A stretch of 64,000 nucleotides of DNA from Fistularia commersonii (GCA_037954325.1 JBBMNZ010000035.1:8393001-8457000); one strand, 5' to 3'. Positions 40,486-52,348 are shown, counted from the first letter of the stretch. Made by a program: numbers and translations. The notes: generated from the letters alone by a model not told the origin.

Positions 40486-40755
40486 CCGTAATTTCCGGAC
40501 CATTGAGCGCACCTCAATATAAGCCGCACCGGCTAGCCGGTAGCTATCTCGGGCTTCCAAAACCGTCAAAGTTGTCTTCTTCGATGTCGGAGTTGAGCGG
40601 ACTCAGAATTTCCCGGTCATTTCATCGGTCCGAAGTGACGAGGATAAACGTTTTAGCGGCGTGAAGCTCGTTAGCCCCCCCCACCAAAAGTCCATATATT
40701 AGCCGCATCGTTGTTTACGTGAAAAAAGTTGCGGCTTATTGTCCGGAAATTACGG
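40486..40755. mobile_element. MITE with 15-bp perfect terminal inverted repeats
   Basis: It starts CCGTAATTTCCGGAC (40486-40500) and ends with its exact complement GTCCGGAAATTACGG (40741-40755), 270 bp in all. The inner ends are also mirror-like (ATATAAGCCGCACC, TTAGCCGCATCG, GCGGCTTATTG). It is followed by TA. The superfamily is not certain. The ends resemble a widespread fish MITE family with TA-type targets. Confidence 0.8.
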
Positions 40756-40793
40756 TATTATTATCCTTATTATTGTTATTGTTATTATTTAAT

Positions 40794-41090
40794 TAGGGCG
40801 GCATGGGGATGCAGTGGTTAGCGCTTCGGCTTCACAGCACGAAGGACCCTGGTTTGATTCCGACAAGGGGACCTTTCTGTTTGGAGTTTGCATGTTCTCC
40901 CTGTGTCTGTGTGGGTTTCCCAGAATGAGTGAGCGAGTGAATGTCTGTCTGTATATGTGGCCTTTCAACTGACTGGCAAACAGTCCAGAATGTACCCCGC
41001 CTCTCGCCCTATGACAGTACGGATAAGCTCCAGCATTCCCTGCTACCCTGTGTGCAGGATAAGCGGCATACAATGGATGGATGGATGGAT
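40794..41090 (+). repeat. SINE-like repeat, best-preserved copy
   Basis: The most complete copy. The head is GGCGGCATGGGGATGCAGTG, GTTAGCGCTTCGGCTTCACA (A-box-like) and CCTGGTTTGATTCCGAC (B-box-like). The body includes GGAGTTTGCATGTTCTCCCT and TACCCCGCCTCTCGCCCTAT. The tail is GATAAGCGGCATACAATGGA followed by (TGGA)n. The box-like motifs suggest RNA polymerase III origin from a tRNA-like head. The family is widespread in fish; I do not assign a database name. Confidence 0.8.
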
Positions 41091-41823
41091 CTCTTTTTGG
41101 GTTGAATGAATGCTAATGCGCTCAAGTAACGATTGAAACTGAATAATAAATTAATAGTACTGTCAGCGTGTAGGGATTGAAGTAAAAAAGTAGCTTTTTG
41201 TGTTTGTGTAGCAATGAACTCTGAATTCCTCGATTTTTAGAAGTGATGCTAGATTTTGTTTTTCTTCTGCAAACATTTCATCTTTTACTTATTTGTTTTC
41301 GTGCTTTTGTCCGGGTGGCTCTTCTGCACGTGAATTATGTTTAATTACTTTCACCAAATTGCTGCCATGCAGGTTGTAATAACGTAATTACCTGAGACTT
41401 TTGTCCCTCATTTGAACTAAAAGAAGTAGGTAATTTCTCTGGTTCACTTAAATGCTGGTATTTTAAAGGTCTTGAATTAATTCTCACATCTGTAATAGCC
41501 CTGTGGTGTTTCACATTACTCCGGTTGTTTTGTGCCACGGTCCCAGGATGGGTTGAAGAGTTGTGTTCGAGCAGCTCTTCGGAAGACCGACCTGTCGGTA
41601 TTCGTCCAGTCTGTTTCCAATATTCAAGTTTTACTTTTTTATAGAACATGTCCAGAAATTACTCATCTCAAATTCACACATACTTGTCACTATATTTGTC
41701 ACTCCTGACTCTTGTCTCAACGCTTGTCTGAGTTCAAATGTTATTGGCTGGCAGGCTTCACTGGAGATGATTTAATGCAAGCAGCTTGTCTCCAAAGGGC
41801 CTGAGACCCAAAGGCTTGATAAG

Positions 41824-41825
<2 letters not shown>

Positions 41826-41909
<84 letters not shown>
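41826..41909. repeat. (GT)n microsatellite, ~84 bp
   Basis: A pure TG array of about 42 units inside the 15.7-kb intron. Confidence 0.97.
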
Positions 41910-41912
<3 letters not shown>

Positions 41913-43089
41913 GGCTTCAAATCACTGGCAAAGTAATCCATTTGCAAATTACCCTTTCATTTGTTAACGCAGAAAGTTAAGAGACATCGGTATCATTCCA
42001 GCCGACACAGGCAACAGCTGCTTATTGCTTTAGCTTTGATTATTCTAGTCCGCAAATGACCCCGTTGCTACAGATCTAAGACCCACAAGACAAAGAGATG
42101 CAAAATATTAAGGAACAGAGAAATCTCCGTCTCAACAATAGGACTATCTATCTTGAAGCTGAAAAAAGTGACATGTTGATTGTTGAATGAAAACACCCAG
42201 GAGCATGTAAACTGGCAGCTTGTTTGTTTGATTAATGTATGTCTGTAATTTTGTAGACTTTTTCTTCAACAACAAATGTATACGTATTTGTGATGATTTT
42301 AAGATCATTGGCCATTCCCCAATATTGGGCTCTCCCCTTTAAGAGGTCCCAGGTTGTGTTGTAGGGTGAAACCACTGAAAAGCCCACATTATGACAACAG
42401 GAGGAGCTGATATACAGATATAGAAGAAATCTAAAACCGGCATGTTTGTCTGGTTGGCGAGCAAAACCAATTCACAACATAGCCTAACATTTCATTTTAT
42501 TTCGGAACGTTATGATCACAATTGTCTGTATGAATGTAGAGTTTTTTGCCAAGGATTATTCTCAATTTTTCGTAAGCGGAGACCTTTTTCAGATTGTGTT
42601 GGCACTTCCGTGTCATAGCCCTGTTGTTATTGATGGATTCCACGTGGATTTTCGCAACTTGTGTTCGCTCATTGGTTGAAATACTGGCCTTTCCCCCACA
42701 GAGAACAGATTGTCCTTAAAAAAAATAAGAAAGAAAAAAAAAGGGGGGGTTTCCAGAAATGGTCCCGACAAGGAAGGTCTTTAAGGTCAGTTAAGCCTCG
42801 CAAAGTCCGTAACCAACTGGGCTGGTGTGACACCTCCGCACGAACACGTGAGCCTGATCGGATTAAATGTGAGATGGCTGAACTCAGAGGCGTGCCCTTG
42901 GGACGGGGAGGCTGATTGAAGGACTAATGAGCTGGAGAAGACAGTCTGCTCTGTGGAGACTGGGGGGGATACGGGATGGGAGGTTCCTCCAACTGTAAAG
43001 TACTTTCATCAAACAAGATCCACTTCATTTCCCTCCTTAAAGTTTAATGTGTACATGCCAGCTTGGCCTTCCCTTCTTAGTGCCCCCAC

Positions 43090-43105
43090 CACCCACCCAC
43101 ACACA

Positions 43106-43139
<34 letters not shown>
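43090..43139. repeat. (CA)n microsatellite with CCA steps
   Basis: An ACCC/CA-rich lead followed by about 14 CA units. Confidence 0.95.
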
Positions 43140-43141
<2 letters not shown>

Positions 43142-44773
43142 GGCACACACACATTCACACTATTCACCCATTCAATTAAATTTGCCAGCTTGTTCTCTAT
43201 TCTTGTCAGCCCCCCTCCAATTTCCTCTTGAATTCCTCCTTCCAACTTCCGTCAATTTTGTGGGGTTTTTTTTTTTTTTCCTTTTAGTTTTAGAATTTTT
43301 GTCTCCGATCTACCATATTTACCGGTATTTTCAGGAGAAATTCGACTCCCCAACAGTACGAGGTGAGAACACCTCACTTCTTCGATCCATTCTCACTCAT
43401 CGGCTCCGTATTGGTTTTACTATGGCCAGTAGTTGCTGCTTTTACTTTTCTCAAGAGACTCATTTATAAACCTCTGCCATTAAAACAAATCATCCCAGCT
43501 GATGTTTCTTCCAATATCCATGAAGGATCTCAATATTTAGTCGATGGCCCGGCAAGAAGTTTGCTGGAGATCCGTGCTCCGTGGCCCGGATGAATGTGCT
43601 TTGCTCTCTGTGAAGGCAGAGTAACATTGCAGTCATGAGCAGATGACCCGTGGGATCTGTTTGCGTGAATCAAATTAAGTTGAAGAGCAGCGCTTAATGG
43701 CTTAATGTTGATTGGCATACATTTTGATATAGTTGCACAGCCCTAGTAATGAAATATATTTATTTTAGAGGATCATTGACCAAGTGGCGACATTGAACGA
43801 AAGTAAAGTTGAATACATTGAAATTGAAATTGAACTGACCAGATGTTTCAGAATGCAATCACTGCTCACCGGGGTTCTTTTTTTTTTTTTTTTTTTTTGC
43901 TTCGTTGGAGATTGAGAGAGGAGCCAAATGTTGATCACAACATGTTAGAGGCTAATTTAAGCTGGCATAGCACTGCCAACAGCCAGTCAGACTTGCCGAC
44001 CTCTTAATAATAAGTATTCAATGGATTCAAAAGGAAAAAAACTTTCCAGGACCAAAGCAAAAAAATGCAAATATGCATTTTCCACTCTGAACTTGGATAT
44101 TGTATCAAAGAGGACCACGAGCAATGCCCTGCTTTCCGAAGGGACTGTCAGTTGACCACCGGAGCAATTACAGGTTGGCTGCTTTTGAAAAGGCTTTCGT
44201 TTTTTTAGCCGCCGTTGTTGTTCTTTAATTATTCATAAAATCATCCTGGCGCATCTCTTAATCCATTCTTTTCCGTGGCTCAACTAATCAGCAAATTCTC
44301 AGGTGAATGGGCCATCTGGATGAACTCGAGCCACCGAGCTTCAGGTCGTAAACAGATGAACAAATAAATCTCCATGCGTGCATGTGCAAGAAATCAGACT
44401 GCATTAGGTTCTTTGTGAGAATTCCAAAGCCCAAATGGAGTTGCGTGATCTGGAGAGAGCTGTTGAAAGGTAGTCTTTTCGTACATGTTACTTAACAGAA
44501 CAACTGTCACGTTCTACAGAATGACTGGATCCCTGTCATGAATGCTTCGTAACTGCAGAAATAGTCCTGATCGACTATCTACCTCTCCTCTCATTTCCTT
44601 TTCCTTTGCAGAGTCTTCTATCTCTCTGTCTGTGAAAGCCCTTCTGCTACGCTGTTTACTTGGGCCCTCTTTTACTTAAGTCCGCTTAATCGTCTCCCTT
44701 AATGTCGAGGGATTTGTTGTTTCCTTACCCGATGCAAACAAATTAATGTTGTCAAACAGAACATAATATACGG

Positions 44774-45575
44774 GACTGTGAGCAGAAGTCAGCATTTGTG
44801 ATCAGCAGTATGGCTTCATGCCTAGAAAGAGTACTACAGATGCAGTATTTGCTTGGAGAATGCTAATAGAGAAGTACAGAGAATGATAGAGGGAGCTGTA
44901 TTGTGAAAAAGCATTTGACAGGGTGCCAAGAGAGGAGCTCTGGTATTGTATGAGGAAATACTGGTGCAGGACATGTATGCTAGCTGTGAGACAGTGGTGC
45001 GGTGTGCGGTAGGGGTAACAGAGAATTTCAAGGTGGAGGTGGGACTCCATCAGGGATCAACCCCTACTTGTTTGCAGTGGTGAAAGACAGGTGACAGATG
45101 AGGTTAGACAGGAATCGCAATGGACCATGATATTTGCAGATGACGTTGTGATCTACAGTGAGAGCAGAAAACAGCTAGAGGAAAATCTAGAGAGGTGGAG
45201 GTATGCTCTGGAAAGGAGAGGAATGAAAGTTAGTCGCAGCAAGACAGAATATATGTGTGTGAATGCGAGGAACCCCGGGTGGAACGGTGAGGCTACAGGG
45301 AGTGGAGATCAAGAAGCTGGAGGATTTCAGGTACTTAGGGTCAACAGTCCAGAGCAACGGAGAGTATGGAAAAGAGGTGAAGAGACGGGTTCAAGCAGGT
45401 TGGAATGGGTGGAAAAAAATGTCAGGGATACTATGTGATAGAAGACTATCAGCCAGAGTGAAAGGAAAGGTGTACAAGACAGTGGTGAGAGAGAGGAGGA
45501 TACAGAGAGTAGGGTTAGATGGAGCAGGTTGATTCGCTGTGGTGACCCCTGATGGGAAAAGCCAAAAGGAGAAGA
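44774..45575 (+). mobile_element. RTE-clade LINE, truncated copy with several deletions
   Basis: The copy starts at the RT segment before QQYGFMPRKSTTDAV and keeps the RMKFSRSK-type region through SRSKTEYMCVNARNPG. Relative to the 37.8-kb copy it has small deletions around VFVDLEKAYD and GVAEKYVRL, and a deletion of about 340 bp joining VYKTVVR directly to the last 3' sequences. The end is GTGACCCCTGATGGGAAAAG plus a GAA-rich tail. An 11-bp direct repeat, AGAACATAATA, at 44758-44768 and 45576-45586 (similarity continues a few bases with mismatches) is the likely target duplication. The FADD motif is present (IFADDVVI) but the element is broken. Confidence 0.88.
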
Positions 45576-45982
45576 AGAACATAATACACAGGGTATAGGT
45601 TTCAAAGTAAACATGACGTGAAAAAAAAAGCGACAAGGTAACATGAAGAGCACAGCATGGGCACCTGCCAAAGCAGGTGTTGCATACTTTGCCATCAATG
45701 AGCATCAGATTTAAGGATTTCAAGAAAAAAAATCATTTTTGTTTCGTTCTTTTTTTACTGTCTGGCGCACCGAGGGCCTCGTGCTGCTCTGTGAAGAGGT
45801 GCGGCGTCATCTGCGTTGTCATTATTCTCCAGCAGATGGAAGAACCTCTGAGTTTTTGGTGCCGCACCTTGCCTTACAGCCGGGGCGAATCGGTGAGTGA
45901 ATACAAAGCACCACCTCAAGCCCAGCTCCCAAGAAGAATTCAAATCAGCTCTCAGTGATGTCATGGCCAAGAGATCAGTCAG

Positions 45983-46033
<51 letters not shown>
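45983..46033. repeat. (CA)n microsatellite, ~51 bp
   Basis: A pure CA run following GATCAGTCAGT, about 400 bp after the RTE copy at 44774. Confidence 0.97.
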
Positions 46034-46035
<2 letters not shown>

Positions 46036-47734
46036 AATAACAGAACACCAGTATCAAATGTTGGTGTCAGTGAAGAATGCCACAATACGTGATTTTTTTC
46101 TTGAATTAATTTTTCATGCAATTCCACATTTCACTTTCATCCATTTCAGATCAGCATTGATTGCTTTGGTATTAATGATTTGGGTCTCAAGGTCACCAAT
46201 ATTCGGCAACTTGTATTCAGTCTACAATAGTCGGATCATAAAATACACTTTCATGCCTGCTTTTGAGTAGAAGGATAATTCCATGTTATCATGCTGTTAC
46301 GCCTCAAGGCTCGAGCATGATCAGGTTTTAAAAATAAAGTTCTGCTTCAGTTCAAACTCCGTATGCTCCTCTTGTCGTTCACTGTGTAGACTGACGTACT
46401 GGCATATGTGGCATTTTTACAAGGTTTTAAACAAATGTAATCATGATATTAGTTTAAAAAGGAGGTGTTTTAATAAAATTACTATTTTTGAAATGTTACA
46501 AAAGGGAATGTTCCATTTCTATCCAATAACAGCTGATGTAAAGCGTCATGATTCTGGGGGGAAAAAATGAAATTCTGCAATTATGGCTGACATTCGCCAG
46601 GGGGCGGACACCCCTCTTGGTTTAAGAATAGGCTCTAAAACTTTCTTTTTGTCAAAGGCTTGTCGTTAGGGCTAGGCTCGTATCCAAGTTATACTGCCAT
46701 CGTTTATTTTACCGAGCAATATCCCATAATGCACTTCTATCATATCCCACCCTTCCTATCCTGTCTGCTCTTATGTCCCTCCGTCAGTGCACGATAGTAA
46801 CCCCGTATCTTCCCAAGAGTGTATGGCCTCTCTCTTTTCGCAGGTTCCCAGGGGGCACGGCTTGATCTGCTGCAGCCGTCTTCCCAAACGGCCAACGTTG
46901 TTATTTCTTTTATGAATTATAAAGCTGTCAATGTATGATGTCAGTTATTACCACGTAACTGTAAGTGCCGCCGGTATAGTAGTAACAGATCATTTGTGCC
47001 CCCTGTTTCTATCACACCCTTGCCTTTTTATTTGTCTGCACCTCTGGCTAGCTCTCTCTATTGTTTTTTTTTTTTTTTTTTTAAACCCCAACCGGTCGAG
47101 ACAAAAGGCTGCCCGGATTGAGCTTGGATCTGTCCAAGGTTTCTGTCCGGTTCAGGGGAGTTTTTTCCATGCAGAAAATAAATGTCCAATGACCCAGTTA
47201 ACTGAAAATTCACGGCAGTTTAGTGAGACCTTGTAGTCTAGATCAACACGCAAGCACACACACACACACACAGGTGTGTGCGCAGGCATGCACAGGTGTG
47301 TGACGCACGCTGTGAACTCGGCTGCCTCGGCCCACGTCCGTCTGGCCTTTGGAAAGGCAACCCGCTGTAACCTGCTGTGACTTACAGCTGGCCCACCTGT
47401 CGGATCCCACCGTGGCGTCGTAAACAATGACCTTCCAGCCAGACAGTTGAGAAATATGGCTACTACCTGCTACCTGTACCCCCCCTCACCCGCTGCAGAC
47501 AGTAACTCAGCCGAAATTCACTCATCAAGTTGCTCGGTGGTTGTAATCTTTGAGATTCTCACCATTGTTTTTTCTCCTTTGAGTGTTATTATCTGTTTAT
47601 TGTCTTCCTACAATCATGCGGAGGCCAAACATATTTACAGATCTAGTTCGAGAATTTTTTTAACCACCTCTTGATCTCCCCCAAACCCTTTCATCAGCTC
47701 TTCCCTTTCTTTGTGTTTTTCCTTGTTTTTAAAG

Positions 47735-47794
47735 GTTTTGTATGCAGAAGAGTGCCAAGTTGGTGCCAGGGGTGACGCTAGACCTCATCGAGAA
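47735..47794 (+). CDS. rptor: rptor coding exon (short, 60 nt)
   Basis: This small exon encodes (W)FCMQKSAKLVPGVTLDLIE(K). The first G completes the tryptophan codon from the previous exon and the final AA is completed to AAG (Lys) by the next exon, so both ends are phase 2. The acceptor has a long T-rich tract ending TTTTTAAAG and the donor is GAGAA|GTGAGT, a perfect consensus extension. Human Raptor, as I recall it, reads FCMQKCVSLVPGVTLDLIEK here. The tripeptide SAK replaces CVS while everything around it is identical. Length and both junction phases fit the conserved gene structure. The exon is only 60 nt and is recognised by its frame continuity with its neighbours. Confidence 0.95.
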
Positions 47795-48564
47795 GTGAGT
47801 ACCTCTTTCCTAAAAATGGAGAATCCGCGCTCCAACTTTTCCTATCTTGCATCTCCCCCCTCAAGGGAGCTCTCTCTGCAGGGATCATTATTCCGTTCTC
47901 CTCCTGCGCGTCTGCCTCTCGCTGCCGTCCCGTCTGTCTCCGCCGCACACTCGTCATCACTGTCAGCACGTACTTTGTTATTGTCCCCTGCTCCGCTGTA
48001 ATTCCCCCACTATCGGTCCAATCTCGCAGCCCAATCTGCGGTGGTTTGACAGATTTTAAGCTTCATATTTCTCTTCACAAAACCCCCAGCGTCAACCAGC
48101 CCGGCACGCAGCTTGTTTTTACTCTCAGGCGGACGCTCTCAGAATGATTTTAGTAATGTGGGCGGCATATTCTAAATTTTGGTGGTTTTATCAAACCACA
48201 ACTTTTCTTTTTTTTTCCCCCACCTCAAATGTGCATGGGGGAGAGAGAGAATGACAGCATCACCCTGAATTGGTGCTGGGGATTTCTTTTGAAAAAGTAG
48301 TGAATGAACAAAAAGCAGATGATTATCTCAGAAGGGTGACAACGTTTAAACCTTGAAGTCTGGAAAATGAATGCTCAGTAGGGACAGTAATTAAGATCAG
48401 GGGGAACAAATTGTCAGATTCGAAGTCTTAATAAAAACATCCTCCAAACATTTCAAGGAGTGAGGGTGCAATGACGTCAGCGCAATAACAAGGCAGGTGG
48501 ACTTTGTTTTTAACCCAAAATAGAAGTGCAACATTAGGGATCATCGCTCCTGATGACTGCACTC

Positions 48565-48636
48565 CCTCAGGCTGCAGCGATGCCTCGGGCTGCGGCTTCG
48601 CCTCAGGCTACAGCGAGGCCTCAGGGCGCAGCGCTC
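48565..48636. repeat. 18-bp minisatellite, four units
   Basis: Four adjacent 18-bp units follow CCTCAGGCTGCAGCGATG, with substitutions but no length change (second CCTCGGGCTGCGGCTTCG, third CCTCAGGCTACAGCGAGG, fourth CCTCAGGGCGCAGCGCTC). They are GC-rich in an AT-rich intron. In one frame they read as a hexapeptide repeat, P-Q/R-A/G-A/T-A-x. Confidence 0.85.
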
Positions 48637-50404
48637 CCCTCGGAACCTTGCCGCGAAAAAAAAATCCCCCATAAAAATGATCCCCTCCCTGCTAACAGCT
48701 AACAGTCTTTTAATTTTTCCTTTGTATGTAATGAAATTGAAAAAAATGGATGGATAAATGTCGAGGCCGAAAACCTGAAAACCCCTACTGCCGTGTTTTC
48801 CCTTTTATCCCCATCCAGAAAATAGATCAAAAGTCAGAAATGGGGCATTTCTACGACACCCTTCCATCACGACTCGACAGAACTTGGTTCTTTTTGCGTG
48901 CCCGTCAGTGATAGTACCCTGAGCCTTTTTTTTAATGAAGTTACAAGTGACTGAGCCGACACTTAAACGCCTCATCTGCTTTAACGCTTCACTGCCAGTC
49001 ACTGATTGGTCACAGAATGTCGTCACAAAAATGAAACCCATCATTTTGAAACAAAAAAATGACTCCCAAACCACCCAAAGCAGGTGGAGCTGAGTTGGCG
49101 AATAAGAGATAATTGAAATCACTAGTAATCAGCCATACATCAATGACATTAACATAAAAATTTTGTTTTTTTTTCTTTTCCATTCTTTGCTTATTTTTCG
49201 CCAATGCAATACAACTTTCCATTTTTTGTCTTATCAATGTCCTGCTGCCACCCAGCTAGAATCTTCACTTCTTACAAGCACTTACACTCTGAATCAATTG
49301 ATGGAGAGTCAGCAAAACAGAAGGACGTGTGTTTCCTGTGAGCTTTGACATAGTGTGGTAGCCGAGGCGTAGATTCTGACAACGCATGTGGGAAACTGAG
49401 GCTGAAAATGCGGATTCACGTCAAATATTGGAATTGCATTTCAGTTACCACACAAAAAAGGGTGAAGAAGAGAATTAATAACCAGTATTTACGACAACAA
49501 GGTGTGAACCCAGGAACTTGTACAGGCACATGACCCACGTCATATCATATCTTGTCTGATATTAGAGCTGAGCAGTTTCTTTTTTTTCGCTGCCTGTTTT
49601 CGTGGCATGAGATTGATGCCACTTCCTTTTTTCATCCAGCACCGTCCACTCTTCTCTGTCCAGGGATTATAAATGTGGGCTTTGTAATAACAAAACAGAT
49701 AATAAATACACTCTAACCAATATGTTCCAATTTTCCTGTCTATAGCAACAGCTGCGGTACATGCTGTAGGAGTAAATGAATTTTCCTTTTGTTACTCACT
49801 GTTTTTTTTGTTTGTTTGTTTGTTTGTTTTTTGCAGTGGAGCACTGTTTGTTCAGTGTGATTTCCCTCACAAGCACAGATCCAGATATAATGTCATGAAA
49901 GTTGTGTGTCGTTTGGCAAGCCAACGTCCTTGGTGTTCTGAGGAGGGAAGCTACAGCAGGTCTCGCAATTAGAGAACAAAAAAAAAAGAAACAATACAGG
50001 GTAAAGGCGAATTTATCATGTCTTGTCTCTGCGGCAGTGCTTAAGTAAAGGGAAATAGATGTAATAAATCCCTGTATGGTAAATGGAGGGAAAAAAACAC
50101 AATGACTTTGATAGGTCAACATTGGCCCATGGGATTGCACAGATCTGGAGAGCCGGGGCTGATTGACAGCCTTACATCAACAGCAGAAGCGCACGAGAAA
50201 GCGGGCGCTTTCACAGCTTCGGCCTCCCTGTGCTGAGACGGTACCCGCATCAGGAAATTTGGACAAAAAACGATCACCGTTCAACCCTCCCGTGATATCG
50301 CCACTCTCTTACTGCGCTGGTCGCTATGCGGCTCTCGGTTGTGTTTCTATTGCTGTAATAATATGTTTGAATATGTTTATACCTCTTGTCCTGCTTTTCC
50401 AGCT

Positions 50405-50844
50405 GTCATCAGGCGCGAGGCAGGGTACACCCTGGACTGGTCGCCAGCACTGTTCCCTCTAAGCCGCGCGTTTGAGCTATCGCGCACTGCTCCAGCGTTC
50501 TCGGTGCACAGCAAAGCCGAGCTGTAAATACGTTAAACAAATTTATTTTATTTACAGTTCAGCTTGGATTTTATTTTAAGCGCAGCATAGATTTGCTGTG
50601 TGCGTAGAACCCGATTGGGCAAACACGCGGCTTAGAGGTAACAGTGGCCGCCAGTCAATCGCAGGGCCACATACAAATACAGAAAACATTCCCTCACTCA
50701 GTCATTTGGGGCAGTTTTCCCTATTTTTTCGAATTAACCTGCCTCATGTTTTTGTTCTGTGAGAGGAAAAGGTCGGAATCGAACCAGGGTTCTTTGTGCT
50801 GTGAGGCTGAAGCGTTAATCGCTGCGCCAACATGCCGCCCCCAT
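50405..50844 (-). repeat. SINE-like repeat, reverse orientation, split by a MITE
   Basis: The part before the MITE reads GGGTACACCCTGGACTGGTC. The part after it reads CAGTCAATCGCAGGGCCACA, then TCGGAATCGAACCAGGGTTC and GCGTTAATCGCTGCGCCAAC with ATGCCGCC, the reversed head. The MITE at 50448-50646 separates them. An internal deletion shortens the middle. Confidence 0.82.
50448..50646. mobile_element. hAT-like MITE inserted in a SINE, 199 bp
   Basis: Terminal inverted repeats CACTGTTCCCTCTAAGCCGC and, from the other end, CACTGTTACCTCTAAGCCGC (one mismatch in 20). The flanks are GTCGCCAG (50440-50447) and GCCGCCAG (50647-50654), an 8-bp duplication with one change. Deleting the insert restores the continuous SINE text CTGGTCGCCAGTCAATCGCA. 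Length, repeats and duplication fit a hAT-type MITE. There is no coding capacity. Confidence 0.88.
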
Positions 50845-51402
50845 GTTTAATTGTATGTTTAATATGATTGCAAAACCAGAGAGAGAGAGAGCAATGACTA
50901 ACAAGACACAAGTTTCTCTTTTGTATTATTTTTTTCTCTCTCTTGTTTGCCTTTCATTCATCCTGACTCCAGGCTTCTCAACCGCTCGAACATAAATCAG
51001 ACAACTCGAAGGTTCTGCGTCATATGTCCCGTTTGTCTTTTCTCGGAAATCTCCCAGGAGCTGTATCGCTGGCCTGCACGTATTTTATTCCTCGGCAAGA
51101 CGTCACTCGTGTTGACGTCGGAGGTGGCGGAAGATTTCTCACCCAAATCCCATTGTTCCCTCTACAAGAATCTTCAAAGAAGCGGGCCTTAAACAGTTGT
51201 TCGGGGGCCGCCTCGCCCCCTAGAACAGGAGTCGAAATTGTTCCCGTCATAAACAAACCGTGAGATGAATTCAAAGCTTCTGTCGGCGAGGAAAAAAAAA
51301 ACACAACAAAACAACGCTGCAGACCTTAGATGAAGTATACTCTGGGAAAAAAAATCAGCCTCGGTAGGGAAACGAGGAAACACAGCTCTGCCACACGGTA
51401 GA

Positions 51403-51482
51403 GAACCACAACAGTTTCCTAACATGCAGGGCCATATCATCAAAAAGAAAAACATATATAGACATACTAGTTTTTTATATAT

Positions 51483-51525
<43 letters not shown>

Positions 51526-51592
51526 TGAACACAACAGTTATCTAACATGTAGGGGCCATATCCATAAAAAAAAAAAACCCAACATATATATT
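51403..51592. repeat. Tandem duplication around an AT array
   Basis: GAACCACAACAGTTTCCTAA with CATGCAGGGCCATATCATCA at 51403 recurs about 124 bp later as GAACACAACAGTTATCTAAC and ATGTAGGGGCCATATCCATA (from 51527). The (AT)n array at 51489-51522 lies in the first unit. Confidence 0.75.
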
Positions 51593-52348
51593 TACGTGTG
51601 TGTGTGTGTGTATTTGTGTGTGTACATGTAGATTTCGTGACTATTAGAGAAGGACTATCTTAAGGCCGTGAGGTGAAGGAGTCATTTTTATTTTCCTGGC
51701 TGCCACTCTGATAACATCATGTTCTTTTCTGATATGTATAATGTTGACCGTTAGCTACACACAAGCAGGCAAACAGAATAGCAAGCTTGTTTGCCGGAGA
51801 AAAACACGGTCAATTAATTTTAATTCATTGAGAAAGTGGTGAGCCGCCCTTATGTTGTTTATTCCCCCCGCTAAGTAATAGATTTTTTAGAATTTCTTTT
51901 TGAAAAAGTCTGTTGAAATGCCATCACCGTAAATTGCACAACGGGACAAAATTACAGATCATATTTGAAATTTGAAATAACCAAGCTCTGCATTGTATTT
52001 AATCAGGTAAAATAAAACAAATATGATGAAAATTTTCAAAAAGCCATACCATAGTGTTTAGTTTGGATAAAGTGATAAAGGTTTTATACTTCACATTGAA
52101 AGTGACAAGACATGTATTTTCGGTGAGCGGATGTTGATTTATTTTTACATTTTAAACTTTTTTACTTTTGCATGTCGACCGCGTTGTCCCGAGGAGTAAA
52201 TGTTGACTCAGCTGATGTCGCCGCACAGCTAAATAATAGATCAGAGCTCATGAAAGAAAAATAGCGCTGAACCCGTCTGCCATCTCGGCTCTCCAGAGCT
52301 CAACATTCGTTCGACAGGAGGGCTTTTCTATATGAAGAGATGCAAAAT

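Larger units (their letters stand above)
31999..47734 (+). other. rptor: rptor intron, 15736 bp, transposon-rich
   Basis: A phase-2 intron splitting the Trp codon of IALR-W-FCMQK. It carries three RTE LINE copies (35735-36363 antisense, 37840-39562 and 44774-45575 sense), a MITE at 40486-40755, two SINE-like copies around 40.3 and 40.8-41.1 kb, and CA/GT arrays at 32.65, 41.83, 43.09 and 45.98 kb. Between these the sequence is AT-rich with no recognisable gene. Confidence 0.9.
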
